From an uncultured Treponema sp. (GTDB taxonomy: Bacteria; Spirochaetota; Spirochaetia; Treponematales; Treponemataceae): 52,728 nucleotides of DNA. Shown piece after piece: positions 28,915 through 38,881 of the stretch (the stretch's first letter is position 1; every line of letters starts with the position of its first letter). The DNA lies in contig NZ_CAMCEC010000017.1 of assembly GCF_945873775.1 (NCBI RefSeq), positions 1-52,728 on the forward strand, read 5' to 3'. The translations under genes and the position numbers were made by a program. The notes beneath the pieces were generated by a model that saw nothing but the letters and a program-made list of their open reading frames with translations, was not told the DNA's origin and ran no database searches.

Positions 28915-29310
28915 TTACTTTGAACAAAGGCAAATGCTGTTCTTTAAAAAGTCTAATGCTTGAATTGCGTCCATTCCTTTTTTGTCTGCATATTCAAGAA
29001 TCTGGGCAACTTTTGACATTAAGTCAAGATTATGCTCAGACATTTCATTCCATAAAATTATAAGTTCTGCACGGTCATTCAAAATTCCAGCTGCAATGCA
29101 AAAAGATTTTACGCCAACAGACATGGCAACATGAACAGACACATTTCCAAACTTTGACTCTTCGCCAGCTGCCTCGTCATGCTTCTGCAAATCACTGATT
29201 ACAAGCTGCCTGTCCATAACACAGTTTGAATCAACCGCATCAACTAAAGAGCAAAGAATTGAATTTTTTTCAGCATTTTTAATATTTCCAGCAGAGTAAA
29301 AAGACAACAT
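28915..29310 (-). CDS. Hypothetical protein, possibly PTS EIIA-like
   Basis: 131 residues, soluble. The layout, with a middle strand FGNVSVHVAMSVGVKSFCIAAGIL and a helix-rich end (HNLDLMSKVAQILEYADKKGMDAIQALDFLKNS), resembles a PTS EIIA type-2 (PtsN-like) domain. The conserved IPH phosphorylation motif is not clearly present, so any such domain may be regulatory only. A ribosome-binding site (GGAGG) precedes the ATG. The assignment is weak. Confidence 0.45.
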   Translation of the reverse strand: MLSFYSAGNIKNAEKNSILCSLVDAVDSNCVMDRQLVISDLQKHDEAAGEESKFGNVSVHVAMSVGVKSFCIAAGILNDRAELIILWNEMSEHNLDLMSKVAQILEYADKKGMDAIQALDFLKNSICLCSK

Positions 29311-29377
29311 AAGAATTCCTCCATAAAAAACAATGAGAAAGTGTAAAAAAATAAAAGGTGAAAAATTACGGGGAACT

Positions 29378-29719
29378 TTACAAAACAGAAGTTTGCTTTA
29401 TTACAAAATCAATATATTTATGCCTGACAGGAACATTCAGCGCATATAATGAAAAATCAATGTTCTTTTCAACTACAAGAACAAGAAGAGCAAAAAATGC
29501 AAAGAAAATTGCAAAAGAAATTTCAAACTTCTTTTCTTCATGCACAAATGCTTCAACAGTGGAATTGTCAAAAAAAGACAGGATAACTGCGCCTGAATCG
29601 TTTTCAAATTCAAGGGCGCATTTATTGGAAATTTTAAGTTCATGCCTGAACGCAGGATATAAAATCCACAGAAAAATTGAAAAGATAATTAAAATAGTAT
29701 ATAAAAATTTTTTCTGCAT
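29378..29719 (-). CDS. Hypothetical membrane protein
   Basis: 113 residues with two hydrophobic helices (about 5-25 and 68-86) joined by an acidic extracytoplasmic loop, then a short basic tail. No family recognised. AAGG lies near the ATG. It lies between oadB and the EIIA-like gene on the same strand, with no sign of a shared function. Confidence 0.45.
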   Translation of the reverse strand: MQKKFLYTILIIFSIFLWILYPAFRHELKISNKCALEFENDSGAVILSFFDNSTVEAFVHEEKKFEISFAIFFAFFALLVLVVEKNIDFSLYALNVPVRHKYIDFVIKQTSVL

Positions 29720-29788
29720 AAAACCTTAATTCAGGCACAAAAAACAACAGAACCGCACTTTATAAAAATGCAGTCCTGCCGTACAAAA

Positions 29789-31216
29789 CTAAGCACCGTA
29801 AGTCGCAATGAAAACGCCAGCCGCAATCGCAGTTCCAATTACACCAGCAACATTCGGTCCCATCGCATTCATCAAAAGGAAGTTCGAAGGATCGTATTCG
29901 AGTCCGACTTTATTTGCAACACGGGCAGCCATAGGAACTGCGGAAACTCCAGCAGAACCAATAAGCGGATTGATTTTCTTTTTGAGGAAAAGATTCATGA
30001 TTTTTGCCATTACAAGACCGCCTATTGTGGCAACTGCAAATGCAAAAAGACCAAGAACAATAATTCCAAGAGATTCTTTCTTAATGATTTTTTCTGGAGT
30101 CATCTGGCTTCCAACACCAAGAGAAAGAAGAATTGAAACAATGTTCATAAGCTCATTTTCCATAGTTTTAGAAAGACGTTCTGCCGCATGGCTTTCTTTT
30201 ACAAAGTTTCCGAACGCAAGCATTCCAATCAAAGGACAAGCTGGCGGCAAAAGAAGAATTGCAAGCACAAGAAGCAAAATCGGGAACAAAACTTTTTCTG
30301 TTTTTGAAACAGGCCTAAGCTGATCCATTTTTATCAGGCGCTCTTTTTTTGTTGTAAGAAGCTTCATAATTGGAGGCTGAATCATTGGAACAAGAGCCAT
30401 ATAAGAATAAGCCGCAACCGCAATAACAGCCATCATTTCAGGAGCAAGTTTTCCAGAAACATAAATTGAAGTAGGACCGTCCGCGCCGCCGATAATTGAA
30501 ATCGCGCTAGCCTGAAGCATTGTATAGTCAGTTCCAAGGAAAGCGTTCATAAATGCAACACCAAAAAGTGTAAAGAAAACGCCAAACTGGGCAGCACCGC
30601 CAAGCAATGCAGTTTTTGGATTTGCAATAAGAGGACCAAAGTCAGTCATTGCGCCAATTCCCATGAAAATAAGCATCGGGAAAAATTCATTTCCAACGCC
30701 TGCGCTGTAAATTATATGCAGCATTCCATGCGGAGCGTCTCCCATTGCCGCGCCCGGAATATTCACAAGAACAGTTCCAAATCCAATCGGAATAAGAAGA
30801 AGCGGCTCAAATCCCTTGCCAACTGCAAGATAAATAATAAGGAAGCCAATTGCAAGCATAATCAAAGACTGCCAGCCCGGAGCTTTTGGAGCTTCATCAA
30901 ACGGATTGTTTTCTTCCGCGGCAAGCTGAGCTTCTGCCTGAACTTTTTCCAACGCAAGTTCTTCAGCTGTAGGCTGATGAATCATTTTATAGATTCCAGT
31001 TGACTTTCCAATATTCTTTAGGAACTTTGAAATAGAAATGTCGTACTTTCCATTCCAGTTTTCAGTTCCCTTTATCACGCGTTCCATTCCAGAAGCTGGA
31101 GCTGGCTTGTCTTGCGCAAAAGTTCTTGTTGTAAATGAAAGAACTCCAGCAACTGCCATAATCGAAAGCATAATAAATGCAATTTTTGTATTCTTAATTT
31201 TCTTTGTATCAGGCAT
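29789..31216 (-). CDS. oadB: Sodium-pumping decarboxylase subunit beta
   Basis: The membrane subunit of the oxaloacetate or methylmalonyl-CoA decarboxylase family decarboxylates carboxybiotin and exports sodium ions. About nine membrane helices lie between residues 115 and 475. They include the family stretches [22 protein letters not shown] and [22 protein letters not shown], containing the sodium-site Asp and Asn residues. The first 110 residues are an unusual addition: a membrane helix or signal-like segment and an Ala/Glu-rich stretch that standard OadB proteins lack. It follows oadA in the oadG-oadA-oadB order. Confidence 0.9.
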   Translation of the reverse strand: MPDTKKIKNTKIAFIMLSIMAVAGVLSFTTRTFAQDKPAPASGMERVIKGTENWNGKYDISISKFLKNIGKSTGIYKMIHQPTAEELALEKVQAEAQLAAEENNPFDEAPKAPGWQSLIMLAIGFLIIYLAVGKGFEPLLLIPIGFGTVLVNIPGAAMGDAPHGMLHIIYSAGVGNEFFPMLIFMGIGAMTDFGPLIANPKTALLGGAAQFGVFFTLFGVAFMNAFLGTDYTMLQASAISIIGGADGPTSIYVSGKLAPEMMAVIAVAAYSYMALVPMIQPPIMKLLTTKKERLIKMDQLRPVSKTEKVLFPILLLVLAILLLPPACPLIGMLAFGNFVKESHAAERLSKTMENELMNIVSILLSLGVGSQMTPEKIIKKESLGIIVLGLFAFAVATIGGLVMAKIMNLFLKKKINPLIGSAGVSAVPMAARVANKVGLEYDPSNFLLMNAMGPNVAGVIGTAIAAGVFIATYGA

Positions 31217-31269
31217 ATTATTTCCTTAAAAAAGCTTCCGCCGCTCCTAAAAAGAAACGGCAGATAATC

Positions 31270-33339
31270 TTAGCAAATTTCAGCTACAGGCTGTCCATTT
31301 GTAAGCTGAGTTCCAGCACTTGCAAGGAAGTGAACTTTTCCGTCAACAGGAGCTTTTATTTCAAGTTCCATCTTCATTGACTCAATAATAACAACATTGT
31401 CGCCTTTCTTTACAGAAGCGCCTTCAGCAACTGCTGTTCTAAGGAACACACCAGCAACTGGAGCATTTACTTTTGTTCCATTGCCAGATGAAACAGGAGC
31501 AGCTGGAGCCGAAGCTGCAGGAGAAGCAACAGGCTTTGCAACTGGAGCAGGCTGAACAACAACACCGCCAATAGTAGCAAGAACCTGTCCGCTCTGAATC
31601 TGTGAGCCCGGAGCAACAGAATAAGTGATTGTTCCGTCATCTGTAGCCTTAACTTCAAGCTCCATCTTCATTGATTCAATTATTATTATAGTCTGACCTT
31701 TAGAAACTTTTGTTCCGTTTGCAAAGCACTGCTTGAGCAAAGTTCCAGCAACAGGAGCTTTTACATCAACTCCGCCTGTAGCAACTGGAGCAGAAACAGC
31801 TGCTGCTGGAGCCGCAGTTCCAGTTCCAACTGAAACTAAATAAGGAGTTCCGTTTACTGTAACAGAGCCGTTTCCATCTGAAGTTACATTGTATGCAGAG
31901 CCGTTAACTGTGATTGTGTAAGAACCGCCTTTTGAAGCAGGTTCAGCAGCAGGAGCTTCTTTCTTTGCAAATGCAGTCGCAGCGTCAACAGGTCCGTTTG
32001 CTCTTTCCTTGAAGAATTTTGGAGCAACCTTCGGGAACATTGCATAAGTAAGTGTATCCTCGTCGCTTCCGTCGCCGCCGTTTTCTTTTGCTTCCTTAAC
32101 CATTTTGTCCCATTCAGGCTCAATTTTGTCAGCAGGACGGCAAGTAACAACTTCTTCCATATTGTTCTGGGCAAGAGCTTTCTTTACGAGATCCGCATTC
32201 GGCTCAGCAGGAAGTTTTCCGTATTTTCCAACCAAAAGATCACGGAATTCGCCAGTCATTCTTTCATAGCGTCCAAAGAGAACATTGAAAACAGCCTGAG
32301 TTCCAACAATCTGTGAAGTCGGAGTTACAAGAGGAACATAGCCAACATCTTTCTGAACAATCGGAAGTTCTTTTAGAACATCGTCCATTTTATTAGATGC
32401 GCCTTGCTGCTTAAGCTGGCTCTCAAGATTTGAAAGCATTCCGCCTGGAACCTGAGAAAGAAGAATGCGTGTATCAGCTCCAAGGAAAGAAGATTCAAGT
32501 GAAGAATAATGCTTGCGTACTTCGCGGAAATAAGCGGCAATTTCAAGAAGCGCCTTTGTATCAAGGCCTGTGTCATATTCAGTTCCCTTGAGCATCTCTA
32601 CAACAGTTTCAGTTGGAGAGTGGCTTGTTCCCATAGACATTGAAGAAATTGCTGTGTCAAGGACATCCGCGCCGGCTTCAACCGCCTTAAGTTCTGTAGC
32701 AACAGAAAGACCAGTTGTCGCATGAGAGTGGATTTCAATAGGAAGATCGCAGGCTTTTTTAATAGCAAGAACCAAGTCATAGGCTTCATAAGGCTTTAGA
32801 AGTCCAGACATATCTTTTATACAGATTGAATCTGCGCCGAATTCAGCGTAAGTTTTAGCAAGGTCAGCGTAAACCTGATTTGTATGGAAAGGAGTAACTG
32901 CATAGGAAATTGCCATCTGAACATGCTTTCCTGTCTTTTTTGCAGCTTTTGTGGCGCGCTCAAGGTTGCGAGGGTCATTGCAGGCATCAAAAATGCGGAA
33001 AACATCAATTCCGTTCTTTGCGGCAGTTTCAACAAACTTGTCAACAACATCATCAGCGTAATGGCGGTAGCCCAAAAGGTTCTGTCCGCGCAAAAGCATC
33101 ATAATCTTATTGTTTGGAAGAGCCGCATGAAGCTTGCGAAGACGCTCCCAAGGATCTTCATTCAAAAAGCGGATACAAGAGTCATAAGTTGCTCCACCCC
33201 AGCCTTCAACAGCCCAATAGCCGATTTTATCAATCATTCCGCAGGCAGGAAGCATATCAGCAGTTGTCATGCGTGTGGCATGCAAAGACTGATGGGCATC
33301 ACGCAAAACAAGTTCAGAAATTCCAATTTTCTTAGACAT
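31270..33339 (-). CDS. oadA: Decarboxylase subunit alpha with two biotin domains
   Basis: The carboxyltransferase subunit moves CO2 from oxaloacetate (or a related acid) to biotin. Residues 1-290 form the TIM barrel (LVLRDAHQSLHATRMTT at the start; the EIHSHATTGLS metal site). A conserved carboxylase domain follows to about 460. The C-terminus has two biotinyl domains in tandem, each with ESMKMELE and biotin-acceptor lysines near K558 and K656, joined by Ala/Pro linkers. One such domain is usual. AGAGG precedes the ATG. The true substrate (oxaloacetate, malonyl-CoA or methylmalonyl-CoA) is not fixed by sequence, though the pyruvate-carboxylase-like barrel favours oxaloacetate. Confidence 0.9.
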   Translation of the reverse strand: MSKKIGISELVLRDAHQSLHATRMTTADMLPACGMIDKIGYWAVEGWGGATYDSCIRFLNEDPWERLRKLHAALPNNKIMMLLRGQNLLGYRHYADDVVDKFVETAAKNGIDVFRIFDACNDPRNLERATKAAKKTGKHVQMAISYAVTPFHTNQVYADLAKTYAEFGADSICIKDMSGLLKPYEAYDLVLAIKKACDLPIEIHSHATTGLSVATELKAVEAGADVLDTAISSMSMGTSHSPTETVVEMLKGTEYDTGLDTKALLEIAAYFREVRKHYSSLESSFLGADTRILLSQVPGGMLSNLESQLKQQGASNKMDDVLKELPIVQKDVGYVPLVTPTSQIVGTQAVFNVLFGRYERMTGEFRDLLVGKYGKLPAEPNADLVKKALAQNNMEEVVTCRPADKIEPEWDKMVKEAKENGGDGSDEDTLTYAMFPKVAPKFFKERANGPVDAATAFAKKEAPAAEPASKGGSYTITVNGSAYNVTSDGNGSVTVNGTPYLVSVGTGTAAPAAAVSAPVATGGVDVKAPVAGTLLKQCFANGTKVSKGQTIIIIESMKMELEVKATDDGTITYSVAPGSQIQSGQVLATIGGVVVQPAPVAKPVASPAASAPAAPVSSGNGTKVNAPVAGVFLRTAVAEGASVKKGDNVVIIESMKMELEIKAPVDGKVHFLASAGTQLTNGQPVAEIC

Positions 33340-33367
33340 AAATCAACCTCTTAATAAAAATCTATGA

Positions 33368-33613
33368 TTACAAAGCTTTTTTATCTTTTAATACAGCGGC
33401 AATAGCGGCAACAACAGCGCCATTGTCCTCGGCAGGAACAGAAGGAGCGGCAACTGGCTGTTCGGCGGCAGGCTCGGCGTCCCATTTTAAGGCATGAACA
33501 ACAGCATGGAGCGCAATCATCGCCAAAATCATGATAATCAGAAAAAAGAAAACCACACCCATTCCCAGCAAAGTAAGAATTCCACTTTGACTGAACATTT
33601 CAAGAACTGTCAT
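33368..33613 (-). CDS. oadG: Decarboxylase subunit gamma
   Basis: A small membrane subunit of 81 residues with one helix (ILTLLGMGVVFFFLIIMILAMIALH), followed by a Pro/Ala-rich cytoplasmic tail. OadG anchors the alpha and beta subunits. The frame opens at a TTG at 33625, but GGGAGGA lies just before the ATG at 33613. It is the first gene of oadG-oadA-oadB, 28 bases before oadA. Confidence 0.85.
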   Translation of the reverse strand: MTVLEMFSQSGILTLLGMGVVFFFLIIMILAMIALHAVVHALKWDAEPAAEQPVAAPSVPAEDNGAVVAAIAAVLKDKKAL

Positions 33614-33787
33614 AGTTCCTCCCAAGAATAAAGATTTTATAGGAAAAGAATTTTTTTAAACCGAATCTTTCCGCATTTTAGCAAAAAGATACCATTAATA
33701 ATATAGAGAAATTTTTAAAACTTTACAATTAGAATAGAAAGAATTTATTCATCAAATGAACAACAGTTACGCACAAAGCAAAAAAAA

Positions 33788-33837
33788 TCCGCCCAGAATA
33801 AATGAAGCGCGTTCAAATATTCCAAGCGGAATTTTCA
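33788..33837 (-). terminator. Terminator after the chemoreceptor gene
   Basis: On the minus strand ATTCCGCTTGGAATA can pair with TATTCTGGGCGGAT (about 14 pairs, one bulge, three G-U pairs), followed by eight Ts. Confidence 0.65.
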
Positions 33838-33852
33838 ATTTAAAGCTTTAGG

Positions 33853-35901
33853 CTAAACCCTGAACTGACCAAGACGGCTGTCCATTACAGAAATATTTTC
33901 CTTTGTAGACTGCGCCAAGTCCGAAACATTCTGGGCTGCGGAACTGATTTGTCTTGCTCCGGCCGCCATTTCGTCCATGCTTCCAAGAATCGTAGAAGAA
34001 ACATGCTGAACAGAATCCATTTCCTTGGAAACTTCAAGAATTCCGCTGTTTACATCCTTGAACTTTTCGTTTACTTCGGAAGACTGGCTTCTCATGTCGC
34101 TAAGCGCGCTGAAAATCTGCCTTGAAGCGTTTTCCTGCTCGTTCATGGCATTGTCAATTTCCCGGATAATTGTATCCGTTGAATTCAAGTGCGTAACAAT
34201 TTCGCCAAATGCTGTCTGCGAATCCTTTGAAAGGGAAACAACATCTTTAATAGAAGAAGAAATTTGCTTTAGCTCTGTATTGATATTTTTTGACTGCTGG
34301 CTTGAAGTTTCCGCAAGTTTTCTGATTTCATTTGCAACAACAGAAAATCCTTCGCCCGCTTTTCCTGCATGGGCGGCTTCAATCGCAGCGTTCATTGCAA
34401 GCAAGTTTGTTTCAGAGGCAATCTGCGAAATAATATGGTTCGCCTTAATAAGCATTTTTGACTGGGCGGCAATTTCGTTGACTTTTCCGTCTACATTCGC
34501 TAGCTTTGTTTTTCCTTCGTCAACAGTTCCGCCAAGTTCTTTAAAGCTGTCGGACATTTTATGGACGTTCGCTGTAACAGAAGAAATATTTCCGAGCATT
34601 TCTTCAATTGCGGCAGAAGATTCAGAAATTCCCTGCGCCTGAGCTTCAACAAGACCAGACAAATCTTTTACGCTGCCGGCAGATTTTCCAAGGATTCCAG
34701 TTGTATTTGAAACAGAAAGCGAAAGATTTTCGGACTGCTTTTTTACGCCGGTAATATTCGCCATAATCTGGGCAGTCGCGCTGGCAGATTCAGATGCGTT
34801 TGTTCCCAAATTCTGGCCGATTGAATCAAGGGAATTCTGAGCTTCGTTCAGTTCAACGATAATCTTCTGAATCATTTCAATAAATTTATTTATGTCAAGT
34901 GAAATATCATCAAATTCATTGTTCCATTTTATAGGCAAGCGCGCCGTAAGATCCGCATCTCCAGAAGAAAGATTGCTGATTGCCTCTCCGACGGCCTTAA
35001 GCGGATTTATAATTTTTGCAATCAGAATAGCCACAAGAATCAGAATAATAACAGCCGCGCACAAAACTGTAGCAATAAGAATCCGCAAGAATATGGAATA
35101 AATTATTTCATTCACAAGCGAAACTTTCTTGCCAAGGAAAAGAGTTGTCAAAAACCGGCCGTCGTCATATTTTAGAGGAAAATAGTATGTAAAGTAATCA
35201 TCACCATTAATTTTAGCATTGTACAAAGTCTCTTTACCGGAAGAAGCCCTTTCTATCGGAGTCTTGTCAGCAATTTCCGTTCCAAGCATTCCCTCCAGCG
35301 AGGTAAAGGCCCTTTTTGTTCCCTCAAAAATTGTAAAGTTGCAGTCTGTTGATTTTGAAATGCGCTCAACAAATGAATTGTTCAGTATTTCCTTTTTAGT
35401 AAAGAACGCACCCACAACTTTTCCGTCTGACTCCAAAGGATAGCCGCAGATATATGAAACAACACCGTCAGCCTGCACAAAATCTGAAAACTGCTTTCCC
35501 TCAAGGATATTTCTTTTATTCTGATCGTCTATTCCATGCATAACTCCTATGTTTATTGCAGTTCCGTCAGTTCCCACAAAAGTGCAGGCATCAAACATAG
35601 AAGCGGCAATTGCATTGCTGAAAGTATCACGTATTACTTCTGGCTTAGAAAGTCCAAAAATTGAGTAAATGTCTTCAAGTGTTTTTAAAGTATACAATGT
35701 CGAATCTTTGCAGGTTTTCTTAAAAATATCAATTTCCTCATAAACAATTGAAACGCTGCTCTTTAATGACTTGTTAAAATAATCAGAGAAATCGGTTTTT
35801 ATTCTGGAATAAACAATAACAGAAAGAGCCGCGGCATAAACCGCAAGCCCAATAATATTCGACAGCATAAGAACCGCCGAAATTGAAAATCTTTTTTTCA
35901 T
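33853..35901 (-). CDS. Methyl-accepting chemotaxis protein
   Basis: A 682-residue chemoreceptor. Membrane helix 1 is at about 9-32, then an extracytoplasmic sensor of about 245 residues (probably a Cache-type domain), helix 2 near 280-305, and a HAMP domain ([26 protein letters not shown]). A long coiled-coil signalling domain follows, with the hairpin tip [37 protein letters not shown]. It would signal through CheA and CheW to the periplasmic flagella. The ligand is unknown. A poly-G tract of eight lies about 25 bases upstream of the ATG (separate entry). Confidence 0.93.
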   Translation of the reverse strand: MKKRFSISAVLMLSNIIGLAVYAAALSVIVYSRIKTDFSDYFNKSLKSSVSIVYEEIDIFKKTCKDSTLYTLKTLEDIYSIFGLSKPEVIRDTFSNAIAASMFDACTFVGTDGTAINIGVMHGIDDQNKRNILEGKQFSDFVQADGVVSYICGYPLESDGKVVGAFFTKKEILNNSFVERISKSTDCNFTIFEGTKRAFTSLEGMLGTEIADKTPIERASSGKETLYNAKINGDDYFTYYFPLKYDDGRFLTTLFLGKKVSLVNEIIYSIFLRILIATVLCAAVIILILVAILIAKIINPLKAVGEAISNLSSGDADLTARLPIKWNNEFDDISLDINKFIEMIQKIIVELNEAQNSLDSIGQNLGTNASESASATAQIMANITGVKKQSENLSLSVSNTTGILGKSAGSVKDLSGLVEAQAQGISESSAAIEEMLGNISSVTANVHKMSDSFKELGGTVDEGKTKLANVDGKVNEIAAQSKMLIKANHIISQIASETNLLAMNAAIEAAHAGKAGEGFSVVANEIRKLAETSSQQSKNINTELKQISSSIKDVVSLSKDSQTAFGEIVTHLNSTDTIIREIDNAMNEQENASRQIFSALSDMRSQSSEVNEKFKDVNSGILEVSKEMDSVQHVSSTILGSMDEMAAGARQISSAAQNVSDLAQSTKENISVMDSRLGQFRV

Positions 35902-35917
35902 AGTACCCCCATATAAT

Positions 35918-35946
35918 TATCTACCCCCCCCGCCTATACAGCGCAA
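35918..35946 (-). promoter_or_regulatory. Possible promoter with poly-G spacer before the chemoreceptor
   Basis: On the minus strand a run of eight Gs runs directly into TAGATA, which could be a -10 box; a weak TTGCGC lies 17 bp before it. The layout copies the poly-G/TAGAAT arrangement at 979-1010, but the -35 box is poor. Confidence 0.35.
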
Positions 35947-36067
35947 ACCTCAACTTTTTATAATGCGCAAGTATAGCATAACTAAAAAAATATGCAACCA
36001 TAAAAATTGCCATTATCAACTTGATTTTTTCTATTAATATGCCGAAAATTTAGCAGCGGACTTTTTT

Positions 36068-37540
36068 ATGAATACAAAGAACTTTATTTTATCCACAGCT
36101 GCATTAATCTCATGCGCCTGCATTTTTGGCCAGAGCTATATAGAGCAATTCGATTTTTCCACGGAAACAGCGGAGCCAGTTCCATCTGTCTATGTTCCAT
36201 ATTCAGACATAGAAATTGAGCGTGAATCAATCATGGCTGCACAAGCCCAAGGACACGTTTCAGAAAAAGCTGCCGTAATGACATCCTCAAGTTTTGTAAA
36301 CTGGACAAAAAACACATTCGCTTCGGACGTAGCTTTCAATGTTGAAAAAGCGGGAATTCCTCTTCCAAGCGGAAAATCAACTTCAGTAAAAGAAATTGAA
36401 ATGAAGCTTCCAATTCTTGTAAAAAATCCGCTGCTTTCACTTTACGTTGATGACGCAAAAACTCTCGGCGATCTTGTTCTGGACGGAACTGTTACACTTG
36501 AAAGCCTCACAAGAATTGTAGACAACAGCAAAAAAACTCCGGCGGTATTTACAAAAGACGGACTTCTTTTAACAAAGCACACAATCGACTTGAACGATAT
36601 TTCTTCAAGCCTTGTAAAGCACCACACGCCATACAAAAAAATGCAGCCGATTGACCAAGTCGCATCCAGAGAATACACAGGAATTGTTCTTGACGCACGC
36701 GGCTCTCTGCCAGTCCACGGAGAATTCATAGAAAGCGAAGTTTATCCTTGCCTGTTCCCAAAAGTCTGGACAGAAGACATGGAGCTTTTGTACGAGCGAA
36801 ACATGGTTCAGCCTGAAACCGCAAAAAAAACAGGAATTGTAAAATATTCAAGCTCGGATTTTATAGAAGACTATGACGGAAGAGCCGGAAAAGATCCGCT
36901 TTGGATTACCGTAAAAAAAGTATACGGAATAAACAGATGCGACCCTGTGATTTCAAAAGAAGACTACTTAAAGATTGCTTCCGTTGAAAAAAATGTGGAG
37001 CTTTTAAAAAAAGGGAAAGTTGTAATTCTTTTGGACAAGGAGCAGCTTGAGCATAAAGTTTCCGTGCCGCAAAAAGATAAAAATTATTACATCGCATATC
37101 ACCAGATAAAAAAATATTTCTTTGAACGCAAAATTCCAGATGTTGACCTGAACGAAGTCCTAACAGGAATCCAAATCACAATGCAGAACTTACGTTTTAT
37201 TGCTGATTCCTATGAGCTTCTTCCGCAGGAAAAACCGCGCATAGCCCAGATTGCAGAATCACTCAAAAAAGCCACAGCTTCCGGCGAATACACAATTCTG
37301 ATTGAAGGCCACACCGCAGACGTAAACAAGCCAAACGGACAAATGACATTGAGCATTCAGCGCGCGCAGGAAATAATCAAAGAGCTTGTCTCAAACGGAA
37401 TAGACAAAAATCTTTTTACATACAGAGGATTCGGCGGAACAAAGCCAGTCGCAGACAACAGCACTCCGCAGGGAAGAGCCTTGAACCGCCGTGTAGAAAT
37501 CATAATCATGCCAAAAGGCAGCTACATTTTAAGAGAATAG
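36068..37540 (+). CDS. OmpA-family protein
   Basis: A 490-residue exported protein with a signal peptide (residues 1-21, cut near IFGQSY). The first 350 residues show no domain I know. The last 120 are an OmpA-like peptidoglycan-binding domain: YTILIEGHTADVNKPNGQMTLSIQRAQEIIKEL, GFGGTKPVADN and GRALNRRVEIIIM. The central EGHTAD...R pattern holds the diaminopimelate-binding residues. It is separated by one base from the next gene, so the two are co-transcribed although their functions do not obviously match. Confidence 0.82.
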   Translation: MNTKNFILSTAALISCACIFGQSYIEQFDFSTETAEPVPSVYVPYSDIEIERESIMAAQAQGHVSEKAAVMTSSSFVNWTKNTFASDVAFNVEKAGIPLPSGKSTSVKEIEMKLPILVKNPLLSLYVDDAKTLGDLVLDGTVTLESLTRIVDNSKKTPAVFTKDGLLLTKHTIDLNDISSSLVKHHTPYKKMQPIDQVASREYTGIVLDARGSLPVHGEFIESEVYPCLFPKVWTEDMELLYERNMVQPETAKKTGIVKYSSSDFIEDYDGRAGKDPLWITVKKVYGINRCDPVISKEDYLKIASVEKNVELLKKGKVVILLDKEQLEHKVSVPQKDKNYYIAYHQIKKYFFERKIPDVDLNEVLTGIQITMQNLRFIADSYELLPQEKPRIAQIAESLKKATASGEYTILIEGHTADVNKPNGQMTLSIQRAQEIIKELVSNGIDKNLFTYRGFGGTKPVADNSTPQGRALNRRVEIIIMPKGSYILRE

Positions 37541-37541
37541 C

Positions 37542-38258
37542 ATGAACCAGTTTTCACGCTCAGAACTTATTTTCGGCAAGGCAGGAATTGAAAAACTGAA
37601 CCGCTCAAAAGTCGCAGTGTTCGGAATAGGCGGAGTGGGCGGCTACGCAGTTGAAGCCTTGGCAAGAAGCGGAATCGGCAGCTTTGATTTAATTGACAGC
37701 GACACTGTAAGCCTTACAAACATAAACCGCCAGATTATAGCCACGCATAAAACAATAGGACTTTACAAAGTTGACGTTGCAAAGGAGCGAATCCTTGAAA
37801 TAAACCCGCAGGCAGAAGTTAAAACCCACAAAGTTTTTTTCACGCAGGAAACAAAAGACACATTCGACTTTTCAAGCTACGACTATATAATAGATGCAAT
37901 TGACACAGTCGCAGGAAAAATCGCGCTTGCAGAAGAAGCACAAAAATGCGGAACAAAAATAATCAGCTGCATGGGAGCCGGAAACAAAATCGATCCCACA
38001 CAGCTTGAAGTTTCGGATATTTACAAAACCAGCGTCTGTCCTCTTGCCCGGGCAATGCGAAAAGCCTTAAAAGAACGCGGAATTAAAAAGCTTAAAGTTG
38101 TGTATTCAAAAGAAGAGCCTGTAAAAATAATATATGACAGTTCCGCGGAAACAAAAGGAACAGCAGGCAGACCAGCTCCCGGAAGCACATCATTTGTGCC
38201 GTCCGCAGCCGGCTTGATTATAGCAGGAGAAGTAATAAAAGACTTAGTAAAGTCCTAG
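37542..38258 (+). CDS. tcdA: tRNA threonylcarbamoyladenosine dehydratase (TcdA/ThiF family)
   Basis: An E1-like enzyme that cyclises the t6A37 modification in tRNAs with ATP. The 238-residue protein has the nucleotide motif GIGGVGGYAVEALARSGIG near residues 28-46 and the E1-type residues in DLIDSDTVSLTNINRQ. YIIDAIDTVAGK and a Cys-containing SCMGAGNKIDPT segment follow. Size and motifs fit TcdA (CsdL/YgdL) better than ThiF or MoeB. It converges with purN, overlapping it by four bases. Confidence 0.87.
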   Translation: MNQFSRSELIFGKAGIEKLNRSKVAVFGIGGVGGYAVEALARSGIGSFDLIDSDTVSLTNINRQIIATHKTIGLYKVDVAKERILEINPQAEVKTHKVFFTQETKDTFDFSSYDYIIDAIDTVAGKIALAEEAQKCGTKIISCMGAGNKIDPTQLEVSDIYKTSVCPLARAMRKALKERGIKKLKVVYSKEEPVKIIYDSSAETKGTAGRPAPGSTSFVPSAAGLIIAGEVIKDLVKS

Positions 38259-38881
38259 AGCTTGCCGAAGCAAAGCATAAGAAGACCTTCAATAATGGCC
38301 TTATGTTCATTCGGAGCAATTCTTTCATACAAGGAATCTGGAGTGTCGCCGGGCATTACAGGAACTTTTTTCTGCACAAGAATTTTTCCTGTATCGCAGC
38401 CGCCATCCACAAGATGAACAGTGCAGCCGCTTTCTTTTTCCTTTGCGTCAATAACAGCCTCGTGGACATTATGCCCCCACATCCCCACTCCGCCGAACTT
38501 AGGCAAAAGAGCCGGATGAAGGTTTATAATTTTATTCTTATATTCCTGAATTATATTTCCCTGCAAAACGCTCAAGTAGCCTGCAAGAACAATTCCGTCA
38601 ATTCCGCGGAGCTTGCACTCTTCAAGAATAGCATCAGAAACCGCAGCATTTTTTTCTTCACGTGAAGCTTTTTGCGCAGCTTCTTTTCCCATCACGGAAA
38701 ACGGACTTTTTACAACGCAGTCAATTCCGGCAGTTTTTGCACGCTCAAGCGCATAGGCATTTTTTGTGCTTGAAATAACAACGTCAATCTTGTAAGGACA
38801 GTCCGCATGAGACTTCTGATAGTCTATAAGAGATTGAAGGTTTGTTCCTCCGCCAGAAACTAAAACAGCAGTCTTAAACAT
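38255..38881 (-). CDS. purN: Phosphoribosylglycinamide formyltransferase
   Basis: PurN formylates GAR with 10-formyl-THF in purine synthesis. The 208-residue protein has VLVSGGGTNLQSLID at the start and catalytic Asn/His in INLHPALLPKFGG. The catalytic Asp is in the HLVDGGCDTGKIL segment. It overlaps the end of purM by eight bases, and the two form an operon. Confidence 0.94.
   Translation of the reverse strand: MFKTAVLVSGGGTNLQSLIDYQKSHADCPYKIDVVISSTKNAYALERAKTAGIDCVVKSPFSVMGKEAAQKASREEKNAAVSDAILEECKLRGIDGIVLAGYLSVLQGNIIQEYKNKIINLHPALLPKFGGVGMWGHNVHEAVIDAKEKESGCTVHLVDGGCDTGKILVQKKVPVMPGDTPDSLYERIAPNEHKAIIEGLLMLCFGKL

Noticed and set aside
31467..33354. Long open frames antisense to oadA and other high-codon-bias genes
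   Set aside because: They lack family matches, binding sites and composition of their own, and lie wholly inside confident genes.
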